Source: CAYMPH01 sp964392365 (GTDB lineage: Bacteria > Spirochaetota > UBA4802 > UBA5550). Taken from it: 6,013 bases of DNA. Positions within the stretch are counted from its first letter, which is position 1; every line of letters starts with the position of its first letter. The position numbers and the translations under genes are program-made. Positions 1 through 5,829 of this stretch are shown here, in pieces. The stretch covers positions 1 to 6,013 of the forward strand of contig CAYMPH010000035.1 of assembly GCA_964392365.1 (NCBI GenBank), read 5' to 3'. The notes below the pieces were generated by a model. It saw nothing but the letters and a program-made list of their open reading frames with translations, searched no databases and was not told the origin of the DNA.

Positions 1-1039
1 TTCCGCCAATAAAATCTATTCTTTTATCTTTTCTCGGATCGCTTATTCCAAGAACAGGGGAAAGCAATTTATCCTGCAGTATCTTTGCATCAAGCTGATC
101 AAGAACCCCGCTTTCAAGCTTAAATTCCGGTTTAACAGTATACCATTTTCCGCCAAGATACATTGAAAATTCATGCATTTTCTCAGGAGATTTCACACCG
201 GTAACAGCAACAGAAAACTTTTCAGATATCTTTGCAATAAAAGCTTCAGCAGTAAGTCCGTTCAGATCTTTAACTACCCTGTTATACGGCATTATCATGA
301 GTTCATTATGAGGAAAAATTACTGTTAAAAAATAATTATATTTTTCAGATCCGTTATGAGAGGAATTATTCTTTCTTCTTGATAGGCCGACATTTACAGC
401 TGAGGCAGCTCTATGATGTCCGTCAGCAATATATAAGTTCTTATCTGACATCGCGTTTTTAATTTTTGCAATAGCTGCCGGATCATTGATAACCCTGAAA
501 ATATGCCTTACGCCTCCTGCTGCTGTAAAATCATATACAGGTTCAAGTTTTTCATAATCAGAAAATACGGATTTTCCGTTTTCTTTATATAGAAGATATA
601 CGAGTCCGGTATGCGCATTCACAGTATCGAGGTGTCTGATTCTGTCATTTTCTTTTTCAACTCTTGTAAGCTCATGCTTTTTGATAATCCCATTAACGTA
701 ATCATCAATGCTGACTGTAGCAACAAGTCCGGTCTGGGATCTGCCGTTCATCACAAGAGTATATAAATAAAAGCAGGAAGATGAATCCTGCTTTAATAAT
801 CCATCATCAATATATTTTTTAAGATTTTCTCTGCCTTTATTATAAACTGCATCACTATAAATATTTACATCTGATGCCAGGTCTATTTCAGGTCTTGTAA
901 TTCTTAGAAAAGTTAATGGCTCCTTTTCAGATTCGCTCCTTGCTTCATCATCTGAAAAAACGTCATATGGCAGGGAAGATATTTTCGCTGCTGAACCCAT
1001 ATCAGGACGAAAGCCTTTAAATTCTTTTATATTTGCCAT
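1..1039 (-). CDS. DUF1015 family protein, N-terminal 346 codons (3' end beyond window)
   Basis: I translated this by hand. The reading frame opens with ATG at 1039 and stays open to the left edge, giving 346 residues of a family that is usually somewhat over 400 long, so only the C-terminus is missing. Family signatures are visible: an N-terminal FKGFRPD segment (residues 7-13), PYDVF (24-28), a KHELTR...NDR block (121-133) and the hallmark ADGHHR at 205-210. The cluster of acidic and His residues in ADGHHR looks like a catalytic or metal site, but the biochemical role of DUF1015 is not established and I assign none. It appears cytoplasmic, with no signal peptide or membrane segment. The start is supported by GAGGTT five bases upstream, overlapping the greA stop. 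The gene follows greA by 9 bp and is probably translated from the same message. Family assignment is confident; function is unknown. Confidence 0.9.
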   Translation of the reverse strand, partial: MANIKEFKGFRPDMGSAAKISSLPYDVFSDDEARSESEKEPLTFLRITRPEIDLASDVNIYSDAVYNKGRENLKKYIDDGLLKQDSSSCFYLYTLVMNGRSQTGLVATVSIDDYVNGIIKKHELTRVEKENDRIRHLDTVNAHTGLVYLLYKENGKSVFSDYEKLEPVYDFTAAGGVRHIFRVINDPAAIAKIKNAMSDKNLYIADGHHRAASAVNVGLSRRKNNSSHNGSEKYNYFLTVIFPHNELMIMPYNRVVKDLNGLTAEAFIAKISEKFSVAVTGVKSPEKMHEFSMYLGGKWYTVKPEFKLESGVLDQLDAKILQDKLLSPVLGISDPRKDKRIDFIGG

Positions 1040-1044
1040 GATCC

Positions 1045-1050
1045 AACCTC
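1045..1050 (-). promoter_or_regulatory. Ribosome binding site of the DUF1015 gene
   Basis: GAGGTT on the minus strand, with a 5-base spacer to the ATG at 1039. Its first bases overlap the TGA stop of greA, which suggests translational coupling between the two genes. Confidence 0.6.
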
Positions 1051-1540
1051 AAACTTTTATTTCAAACGTGCCGCCATGGACAGTGGTAAATTTCTCGATT
1101 AAATATTTTCTTTTGCCTGCAGGTATTACAAACTCAACAATGTCACCTGCAGCTTTGCCGTTCAGGGCAGCGCCAATAGGTGAAGATATGGATATTTTCC
1201 CTTCAGAAGGATTTACATCCCCGGGAGAGACAAGGGTAAATTCTATCCTTGAATCTGAATCCTTGTCTAAAACAGTAATTTTTGAACCATAACCGATTTT
1301 ATCAGTTGAAATATCTTCAATCTTAAGAGCGCTCATCTGGTTTAACTGCTGGGTGAGCTGGGCTATTAATGCCTCAACCATAGACTGCCTTTCTCTTGCA
1401 GCATGGTATTCGGCATTTTCCTTTAAATCGCCATATTCTCTTGCTTCATTTATTCTTTTGGGAAGATCAACCTTGAATTCATATTTAAGTTTTTCAAGCT
1501 CAACTTTCAGCTGCTGTTTTTTTGCTTCTAAATCCAACAT
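1049..1540 (-). CDS. greA: Transcription elongation factor GreA
   Basis: This 163-residue protein matches the usual GreA length of about 158. GreA enters the secondary channel of RNA polymerase and stimulates cleavage of backtracked transcripts. Residues 1-76 form the N-terminal antiparallel coiled coil, rich in Lys, Glu and Leu, with the tip motif AREYGDLKENAEYHAA at 33-48. Asp38 and Glu41 correspond to the catalytic acidic pair at the coiled-coil tip (D41/E44 in E. coli). Residues from about 83 on form the FKBP-like C-terminal domain, ending in the typical SPIGAALNGKAAGD (120-133) and IPAGKRKYLIEK stretches. The ATG at 1540 is preceded by an AAGG element 11 bases upstream, which is longer than ideal spacing. 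The gene sits 13 bp after a small basic ORF and 9 bp before the DUF1015 gene, so it is the middle member of a probable three-gene unit. Confidence 0.97.
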   Translation of the reverse strand: MLDLEAKKQQLKVELEKLKYEFKVDLPKRINEAREYGDLKENAEYHAARERQSMVEALIAQLTQQLNQMSALKIEDISTDKIGYGSKITVLDKDSDSRIEFTLVSPGDVNPSEGKISISSPIGAALNGKAAGDIVEFVIPAGKRKYLIEKFTTVHGGTFEIKV

Positions 1541-1553
1541 CTATTGCAATACC

Positions 1554-1682
1554 TTACCTTTCTTTTGATTTCATCTTGATCAGAATTTTAACTTTTTTTC
1601 TGCTGTCTTTTTTAATTGTGAAACCGTTTTCTTTTATAGCTTTTTCAATTCTGTAAGTCATTAAATCAACTACTTTTTTCAT
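1554..1682 (-). CDS. Small basic protein, 42 residues, unknown function
   Basis: This short frame reads from ATG at 1682 to TAA at 1554-1556. The product starts MKKVVDLMTYRIEKAIKE and ends KMKSKER. It has about 15 Lys/Arg against 5 acidic residues, no Cys, and no membrane segment or signal peptide. The first 18 residues could form an amphipathic helix, and the middle reads as a possible beta strand (KKVKILIKMK). Support for translation: an AAGGA element lies 7 bases before the ATG, the frame starts where the AT-rich intergenic region ends, and its stop is 13 bp before greA. That is the spacing of an operon partner. I do not recognise the family. It could instead be an untranslated leader with a chance frame; conservation of the peptide upstream of greA in relatives would decide. 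Confidence 0.5.
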   Translation of the reverse strand: MKKVVDLMTYRIEKAIKENGFTIKKDSRKKVKILIKMKSKER

Positions 1683-1833
1683 AGGTTCATCCTTGAACAA
1701 TTTGATAAATATAAAATCCTTTTTATATTTTTGCTATTCTTTCTATTATCGGCATTAAAATATACAGAATAAACCATTTTATAAACGATTTAATTCTTGA
1801 CTATAATAAAAATTGCATTAAATTTGTGTCTTT
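1683..1833. promoter_or_regulatory. Divergent intergenic promoter region
   Basis: About 150 bp, very AT-rich, between the minus-strand small ORF/greA unit and the plus-strand gene, so it must hold the promoters of both. On the minus strand the best pair I see is TTTATT (1768-1773) and GATAAT (1745-1750) with a 17-base spacer, which would give a leader of about 55 bases. The -35 match is poor. Plus-strand candidates are given separately. I see no riboswitch-like fold and no clear operator palindrome. Confidence 0.45.
1797..1826 (+). promoter_or_regulatory. Candidate promoter of the plus-strand gene
   Basis: Two overlapping readings exist. TTGACT (1797-1802) followed 16 bases later by TAAATT (1819-1824) is a sigma-70-like pair. 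The same stretch reads as TTG, 19 bases, then TAAATTTG (1819-1826), which fits the Bacteroidota-type consensus TTG-N(17-23)-TAnnTTTG. A perfect TATAAT also lies at 1802-1807, but without a convincing -35. With the first two readings transcription would begin near 1831-1834, at or next to the upstream GTG. In AT-rich DNA such matches arise by chance, so confidence is low. Confidence 0.35.
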
Positions 1834-1866
1834 GTGGTAAAAAAAAGAAATCTGCAGTTAAACTTT

Positions 1867-2661
1867 ATGAATGAAGCCAATTCTGAAATACTAAATTATT
1901 CTGAATTCTGGAATAGAAATCTCCAGCAGATTGAAGATATCAAGCAATCTCTTATATTATCCATCAATAGACTTGAAAAAAACCAGCCGGATTTCGAATT
2001 TCTTTATGATGAAATAATTGCTAAAATAAATCTGCTTTCTTCTATTTATTCAAGTTTAAATGAGGTAAAAGGAGGAGATTATGTTTTAAAACTCAAAGCT
2101 CTTATGACAGAATATAAAAAAAATTACAATAATGGAAAGATTGATTTTAATATAATTTCATTCATTATTGATAAAATATCCGCAGTAACAGAAGAAAGTA
2201 TTGAAAATTTTCCAGCCATTCAGCACAAACTTGATTCAAATCCACCCATTGTAAAAATAACAATTGATCCCGAAAAAGAGATAAAACACAAATGGCTGAC
2301 CTTTGAAAAAAACGGATCCTGGTTTATACTTAAATATAATGATATAAAAATTTTAAAAAACAGCGAATCAATTATAGAGAAAGATATTGGAGGAGGATCT
2401 CTGGAAATATCTTATGGAAATGAAATATATATCTGTAAAAATATTTTTCCGAATTTAAATTCTCCTGAAGAAAAAAACAATTATTATATCATACCGGACA
2501 GCGGCAGAAAAAATTTTTCTGCAACACGTACCGGCAAGCGTATCTATTCAAAAAATGACTTTATCTCATCTAAAATAAAAAAATTCAGAAAATCCGGAAC
2601 ATCAGGTTTATCACCCGGCAGAGTGAAATTATTCGGTAAGAGCCATATAGTACTTAACTGA
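1867..2661 (+). CDS. Uncharacterised protein, possible degenerate HPt-like plus CheW-like domains
   Basis: No firm family recognition. From the ATG at 1867 the product has 264 residues. An in-frame GTG at 1834 would add 11, and neither start has a clear Shine-Dalgarno. I chose the ATG because the likely promoter reaches 1826. Residues about 1-110 are helical and follow the CheA HPt pattern: LEKN (36-39), then a helix, and NNGK (88-91) at the point where HPt domains often have RNG. The phosphoacceptor His is absent: its place falls on Asn55, or Asn65 in another alignment, and the first His in the protein is residue 120. Residues about 140-264 alternate like the CheW beta fold: KWLTFEKNGSWFILKYNDI (142-160), GGGSLEISYGNEIYI (175-189) and a final GRVKLFGKSHIVLN. 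Neither a kinase domain nor a signal peptide is present. The reading as a non-catalytic CheA-like scaffold is an inference. That this is a real gene is supported by the long open frame and by its ending against the thi operon. Confidence 0.75.
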   Translation: MNEANSEILNYSEFWNRNLQQIEDIKQSLILSINRLEKNQPDFEFLYDEIIAKINLLSSIYSSLNEVKGGDYVLKLKALMTEYKKNYNNGKIDFNIISFIIDKISAVTEESIENFPAIQHKLDSNPPIVKITIDPEKEIKHKWLTFEKNGSWFILKYNDIKILKNSESIIEKDIGGGSLEISYGNEIYICKNIFPNLNSPEEKNNYYIIPDSGRKNFSATRTGKRIYSKNDFISSKIKKFRKSGTSGLSPGRVKLFGKSHIVLN

Positions 2662-3724
2662 TCATGTCAGCTGAAGCCCCAATTATCAAATCAGAAAGTT
2701 CACGGGCATTTTCCTCATAAAATCCGTTTTTATATAACGCAGAAATTACTGCTGCACAATCAGCACCTGATTTAATTACATCACTGATGTTTTCCCTGTT
2801 TATGCCACCAATAGCTACAAGCGGTTTATCAGTTTCAGATTTAATTTCTTTTATAATATCAATGCCGATTCCAGGGATATCAATCCCGTTTTTGCTTGAT
2901 GTATTAAACACCGGACCTATAGCCAGGTAATCAGGAAACTCAATAATTGCCTTTCTGACTTCCTCAAGTGATTCAGTTGAAATTCCAATTATAGAATCGT
3001 GGGTAATTATTTTCTCAGCGTCTTTAATTGAAATATCATCCTGTCCTAAATGAATTCCATCTGAATTTGAAAGAAAAGCAATTGCCGGATTATCATTTAC
3101 AATGAAAAGAACATCTTTACTTTTGCATAAATTAGAAATTTCCCTTGCAGTTGAAAGATATTCCTTTGCGGATGATTTTTTCATTCTTAGCTGGATTGCA
3201 CCTGCACCGCCTTTAATAAATGCTTCTGCAGTTTTTCTGTAGCTGTTTTCCTTTATAAATTCAGAATCAAGGATTGCATAAAGCTTTCCTTTCAGTTTAT
3301 TTACTTTAACGGTTTTAATAATATATGATAATGCCATCTTTTCAATTTCATACAACCTGAATCTGAGAGATTGAAATTCTGCAGATAACGATGGATAAAG
3401 AATTTTAGATAATTCCTCAATTACTCTTGCCGCTTCAATAGCTCTGTGAATATTAGCCTTGAATACATCCTGAATATTTTCTCTTGTTTCACCTGAAATT
3501 GCATCTGCAAATTTCTGATCATCCGCGTTAATGTCTCTTGCAGATAAAAGCATATTACCCGGAAGTGATTTCAATAAGTGCTTTATCTGATGTCTCAGCT
3601 TTTTCAAGCCTGAAGAAATATCATGATTTAAATAAATAAATCTGAAAACATCCTCGCAAACGCGAAGTCCTTCCATGCATCTGTTAAAATTGGCATCCAG
3701 AGCAGTATATATCGAAGGTGTCAT
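2654..3724 (-). CDS. thiE: Bifunctional ThiD2-ThiE: HMP-P kinase / thiamine-phosphate synthase fusion
   Basis: This fusion has 356 residues from the ATG at 3724. Residues about 5-135 match the ThiD2 domain: LDANFNR (9-15), MEGLRVCEDVFRF (17-29), SARD (61-64), then KANIHRAIEAARVIEEL. ThiD2 is a monofunctional kinase converting HMP-P to HMP-PP. Residues about 146-350 are the ThiE TIM barrel, which joins HMP-PP to thiazole phosphate to make thiamine phosphate. Its motifs are QLRMK (178-182), ND (210-211), DGIHLGQDD (222-230, metal-binding Asp), GIS (247-249), GPVFNTSSKNG (270-280) and AIGGI (304-308). All the usual ThiE active-site positions appear filled. A TTG start at 3742 would add six residues inside thiS, but GGAGG eight bases before the ATG at 3724 favours the shorter form. 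The gene directly follows thiS and ends the operon. The two-step fusion hands HMP-PP straight to its consumer. No TPP riboswitch lies in front. Confidence 0.95.
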   Translation of the reverse strand: MTPSIYTALDANFNRCMEGLRVCEDVFRFIYLNHDISSGLKKLRHQIKHLLKSLPGNMLLSARDINADDQKFADAISGETRENIQDVFKANIHRAIEAARVIEELSKILYPSLSAEFQSLRFRLYEIEKMALSYIIKTVKVNKLKGKLYAILDSEFIKENSYRKTAEAFIKGGAGAIQLRMKKSSAKEYLSTAREISNLCKSKDVLFIVNDNPAIAFLSNSDGIHLGQDDISIKDAEKIITHDSIIGISTESLEEVRKAIIEFPDYLAIGPVFNTSSKNGIDIPGIGIDIIKEIKSETDKPLVAIGGINRENISDVIKSGADCAAVISALYKNGFYEENARELSDLIIGASADMIS

Positions 3725-3725
3725 T

Positions 3726-3923
3726 TCAGCCGCCTCCGACAAATGAAACTATTTCAATAATATCACCGTCCGAAATATTTTCAGAGCTGAATTTTTCTCT
3801 GTGAATTATTAATGAATTTTTTTCAACAATAACTCTATCCTTGCTGATTTTATAAAAATCAAGAAGGTCAATAATTAGTTTTCCTTCGAAATCAATATCT
3901 TTTCCGTTAACCCTGATTTTCAT
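3726..3923 (-). CDS. thiS: Thiamine biosynthesis sulfur carrier protein ThiS
   Basis: A 65-residue ubiquitin-like (beta-grasp) protein. It opens with MKIRVNGKDIDF and ends SFVGGG, with the C-terminal Gly-Gly that is adenylated by ThiF, converted to thiocarboxylate and used by ThiG to build the thiazole ring. DGDIIEIVSFVGGG (52-65) is the classic family tail and is close to that of Bacillus subtilis ThiS. Length is normal for the family. The ATG at 3923 overlaps the rsmE TGA by four bases (ATGA), and GAGCGG nearby may serve as its ribosome site. The stop lies one base before the ATG of the ThiD2-ThiE gene. The partners ThiF, ThiG and ThiH are not in the window and must be encoded elsewhere. 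Confidence 0.95.
   Translation of the reverse strand: MKIRVNGKDIDFEGKLIIDLLDFYKISKDRVIVEKNSLIIHREKFSSENISDGDIIEIVSFVGGG
3733..3737 (-). promoter_or_regulatory. Shine-Dalgarno of the ThiD2-ThiE gene inside the thiS tail codons
   Basis: GGAGG on the minus strand, eight bases before the ATG at 3724. It is formed by the GGA and GGC codons of the ThiS C-terminal glycines, so one short stretch encodes both the functional tail and the downstream ribosome site. It decides the start in favour of 3724 over the TTG at 3742. Confidence 0.8.
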
Positions 3924-4639
3924 TTACCGCTCATTTCATATATAATAATTGATAAAAAAACAATAACTGCTGTTTCAGCTCTGAGGTGACTGAAACCGAA
4001 ATTTACTGCAGTATAACCTTTATCTTCTGCATCAGAAAGTTCTCTGTCAGTAAATCCACCTTCAGGGCCGATCAGCACTGTAACTGGAATATTCTTTCCA
4101 ATTCTGGCTAATGCATCTTTTACATTTATTTCAGCTCCGGGATGTGCAATAATTTTTATTCCGCTGCATTCAACATTAAGAGCTTCACTATAATCAAGCG
4201 GTTCGCAGATTTCCGGCGGAAGATCCCTCAATGACTGCTTTGATGCTTCAACAGAAATTTTATTCCATCTTTCAATTTTAGATTTCTTTTTATTCGAAAT
4301 GTCTGTTATGGTTCTTTCAGTATGAACAGGAATTACGCGGGATGCGCCTGTTTCAACTGCCTTTTGAATTACAAAATCGAAACTGCCGGATTTAAGCATT
4401 GCGCACATTAAAGTAACATCAATACTGTCTGCAGATTGCGAAATTACTGAGCCAAGATGTGCTTCAAGAAAGTCCGAAGATATATTCTTAACTGAAGCCT
4501 CGTAGAGCAATCCATTATGCCTGACTTTAATCGCATCATTCAGCTTAATGCGCCTTACTTTTGTCAGATGGCGGAAATCGCTTCCGCTGATTATAAAACT
4601 GCCGTCTGGATTTATTTCATTTAAAAAAAACTGAGGCAA
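3920..4639 (-). CDS. rsmE: 16S rRNA (uracil-1498-N3)-methyltransferase RsmE
   Basis: This 239-residue SPOUT-family enzyme uses S-adenosylmethionine to methylate N3 of U1498 in the decoding region of 16S rRNA. The N-terminal PUA-like part begins MPQFFL and carries HLTKVRR (24-30), the counterpart of the family's HHLxxVLR. The knotted SPOUT part shows QKAVETG (92-98), EASKQSLRDLPP (131-142), the cofactor-loop motif IGPEGGF (190-196) and HLRAETA (218-224). Length is typical. The start codon is TTG at 4639: the first internal Met is residue 78, within the protein body, and MPxFF is the standard family opening. A G-rich GGGGGAA element overlapping the end of the previous gene is a plausible ribosome site. 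The gap to the LolA-like gene is 2 bp, and the stop overlaps the thiS start by 4 bp. A run of eight T residues lies just after the start (codons 4-6). Confidence 0.96.
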   Translation of the reverse strand: MPQFFLNEINPDGSFIISGSDFRHLTKVRRIKLNDAIKVRHNGLLYEASVKNISSDFLEAHLGSVISQSADSIDVTLMCAMLKSGSFDFVIQKAVETGASRVIPVHTERTITDISNKKKSKIERWNKISVEASKQSLRDLPPEICEPLDYSEALNVECSGIKIIAHPGAEINVKDALARIGKNIPVTVLIGPEGGFTDRELSDAEDKGYTAVNFGFSHLRAETAVIVFLSIIIYEMSGK

Positions 4640-4641
4640 CT

Positions 4642-5409
4642 TTATTCCCCCAGTCTCTCGGATCTGAACATTGACCTGTCGAGTTTTACTGCATTATCAA
4701 AAGCTGTAAAACTAATAATAGAAACTGTTCCCTGACGGATATCCATCATATCGTACCTGATTGGAAGAATTCTTCCGTCTTTTTCCATTGTTTTGGCTAT
4801 AGTAAGAAATTTAAAAATAACTTTATCCCTGTCATGGTAGTCTATTCTGAGAGGAATAAACTTGTCCTTTGTAACAAATAATGTCAGCTGGCCATATTCA
4901 CTTGTTTTAAAAATAGGACGGAGAATAATTTTATATGAATCGAATCCCCTGACAAAAGCATCGCCTTCAATTGTTGCAGTGTAATTTGTCTGCAGCTCTG
5001 CATTTGAAAGATCCAGATAAGCAAAATTTGTAGCAAGTATCGGATCGAATTTATCAATACCAAGTTTGTGATAAAGACGTATAGCAAGAATATTATAAAC
5101 CCATATATCCTCACCCTTCATATTATAGAGAATTTTTATCTGGTCTCCCCTTTCACTGCTGCTGAACTTAAAAAGACAGTCATCACCTGAGACGAATCCG
5201 GAAAGGTCAATTACATATGACTTGCCGTCAGGTCTGATATGCTTAATTACACCTTTGAGCTGCCCCTGGGGATACTTCATTATATTATCAACCCTGGCGA
5301 GAATACCCTGGGCGGTAATTTCAATTTTTCTCTGTTCCTGCGAAGATACAGATATACAAAGATTGAGTATTAAAAAAATTGTTGCGGAATATTTTCTGGA
5401 TTTAATCAT
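4642..5409 (-). CDS. LolA-like outer membrane lipoprotein-sorting protein (secreted)
   Basis: A 255-residue exported protein starting at ATG 5409. Residues 1 to about 23 form a signal peptide: basic MIKSRKY, hydrophobic TIFLILNLCIS, then a small-residue VSS region before QEQRK. The Cys in it is preceded by Leu and does not make a lipobox, so the mature protein should be soluble in the periplasm. The mature part fits the LolA-like 'outer membrane lipoprotein-sorting protein' group: FKFSSSERGDQIKILYNMKGEDIWVY, the landmark FAYLDLSNAELQTNYTA, a PIFKTSEYGQLTLFV strand pair, then IPLRIDYHD and an ILPIRYDMMD strand. This group is presumed to carry lipids or lipoproteins. No substrate can be read from the sequence. 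An earlier ATG at 5493 is unlikely: it would add 28 residues ahead of the signal peptide and overlap aroH. The gene starts 10 bp after aroH, with only a weak ribosome site (GAG within TGAGTTG). Confidence 0.82.
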   Translation of the reverse strand: MIKSRKYSATIFLILNLCISVSSQEQRKIEITAQGILARVDNIMKYPQGQLKGVIKHIRPDGKSYVIDLSGFVSGDDCLFKFSSSERGDQIKILYNMKGEDIWVYNILAIRLYHKLGIDKFDPILATNFAYLDLSNAELQTNYTATIEGDAFVRGFDSYKIILRPIFKTSEYGQLTLFVTKDKFIPLRIDYHDRDKVIFKFLTIAKTMEKDGRILPIRYDMMDIRQGTVSIISFTAFDNAVKLDRSMFRSERLGE

Positions 5410-5419
5410 TCTATACAAC

Positions 5420-5818
5420 TCAGGTTTTTTCAGATGTATAATATTTATTTTTAATTCCGCCATTAAGATCAGGGCGGAGCTTTTCAGCGTCATATAAATA
5501 TATGTGAATCATTTCATCCTGCTTTTTCTCAGAATTAATATGAAGCAGCACCCTGATGCAGTTATCAAGGCTGCCTTTTACAGGTATTTCATTCGTACAC
5601 ATTAGCGGAGTGTAGTCCCATCCGAGTTTTCTGGCAGCTACAGCCGGAAATTCAGCATCTATCCCGTCTGTAACAGAAAATACTGCAGACGCGATATCCT
5701 CTATCATGATTTCATTTTTATTAATGATTATCTCAAGCATCTCCCGTGTTTTGCAGATTATTTCTTCTTTTGTATTTTCAAGAATGCTTGTTGCACCCCT
5801 AACACCTCTAACAGCCAT
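5420..5818 (-). CDS. aroH: Monofunctional chorismate mutase, AroH class
   Basis: Rearranges chorismate to prephenate, the first committed step to Phe and Tyr. It has 132 residues from the second ATG (5818), against 127 in B. subtilis AroH, and the same pseudo-alpha/beta-barrel trimer class. It opens MAVRGVRGATS. Active-site residues known from B. subtilis are all present: Arg7, Arg63, Cys74, Glu77, Arg89 and Tyr107 (B. subtilis R7, R63, C75, E78, R90, Y108), with a one-residue deletion near the LGW stretch. LRPDL near the C-terminus is also conserved, and the last 10 or so residues are variable and Lys/Tyr-rich. Two ATGs are adjacent (5821 and 5818). GGAGG sits one base before the first and four before the second, so 5818 is preferred. 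The gene follows aroA by about 11 bp, placing two shikimate-to-prephenate steps together; chorismate synthase, the step between them, is not in the window. Confidence 0.96.
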   Translation of the reverse strand: MAVRGVRGATSILENTKEEIICKTREMLEIIINKNEIMIEDIASAVFSVTDGIDAEFPAVAARKLGWDYTPLMCTNEIPVKGSLDNCIRVLLHINSEKKQDEMIHIYLYDAEKLRPDLNGGIKNKYYTSEKT

Positions 5819-5822
5819 CATG

Positions 5823-5827
5823 CCTCC
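5823..5827 (-). promoter_or_regulatory. Shine-Dalgarno of aroH
   Basis: GGAGG on the minus strand in the short gap between the aroA stop and aroH. The spacer is 1 base to the ATG at 5821 and 4 bases to the ATG at 5818, which is why the second ATG is the better start. Confidence 0.65.
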
Positions 5828-5829
5828 GT

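Noticed and set aside
1038..1292. Plus-strand open frame of 84 codons opposite greA
   Set aside because: It lies fully antisense to greA and the DUF1015 start, has no ribosome site and no recognisable product.
1353..1568. Plus-strand open frame of 71 codons opposite greA
   Set aside because: It is antisense to the strongly conserved greA coiled coil; its Ser/Phe/Leu-rich product is typical of a shadow frame.
3725..3742. TTG start adding six residues to ThiD2-ThiE
   Set aside because: The ATG at 3724 has GGAGG at 8 bases, and the extra residues only read the thiS tail codons in another frame.
3920..3990. TPP riboswitch ahead of thiS
   Set aside because: thiS overlaps the rsmE stop and the region is rsmE coding sequence; no THI-box sequence is seen. 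Any such element would have to lie upstream of aroA, outside the window.
4884..5114. Minus-strand open frame of 76 codons inside the LolA-like gene
   Set aside because: It is an alternative frame within a well-supported gene; its hydrophobic look comes from AT-rich codons read out of frame.
5344..5409. Lipoprotein signal in the LolA-like protein
   Set aside because: The Cys is preceded by Leu-Asn-Leu, which lacks the small residue needed at -1 of a lipobox.
5410..5493. 28-residue N-terminal extension of the LolA-like protein
   Set aside because: It would precede a clear signal peptide and overlap aroH by over 70 bp; the ATG at 5409 is far better.
5222..5497. Plus-strand open frame of 91 codons
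   Set aside because: It is antisense to the LolA-like gene and the aroH end, with no support for a start.
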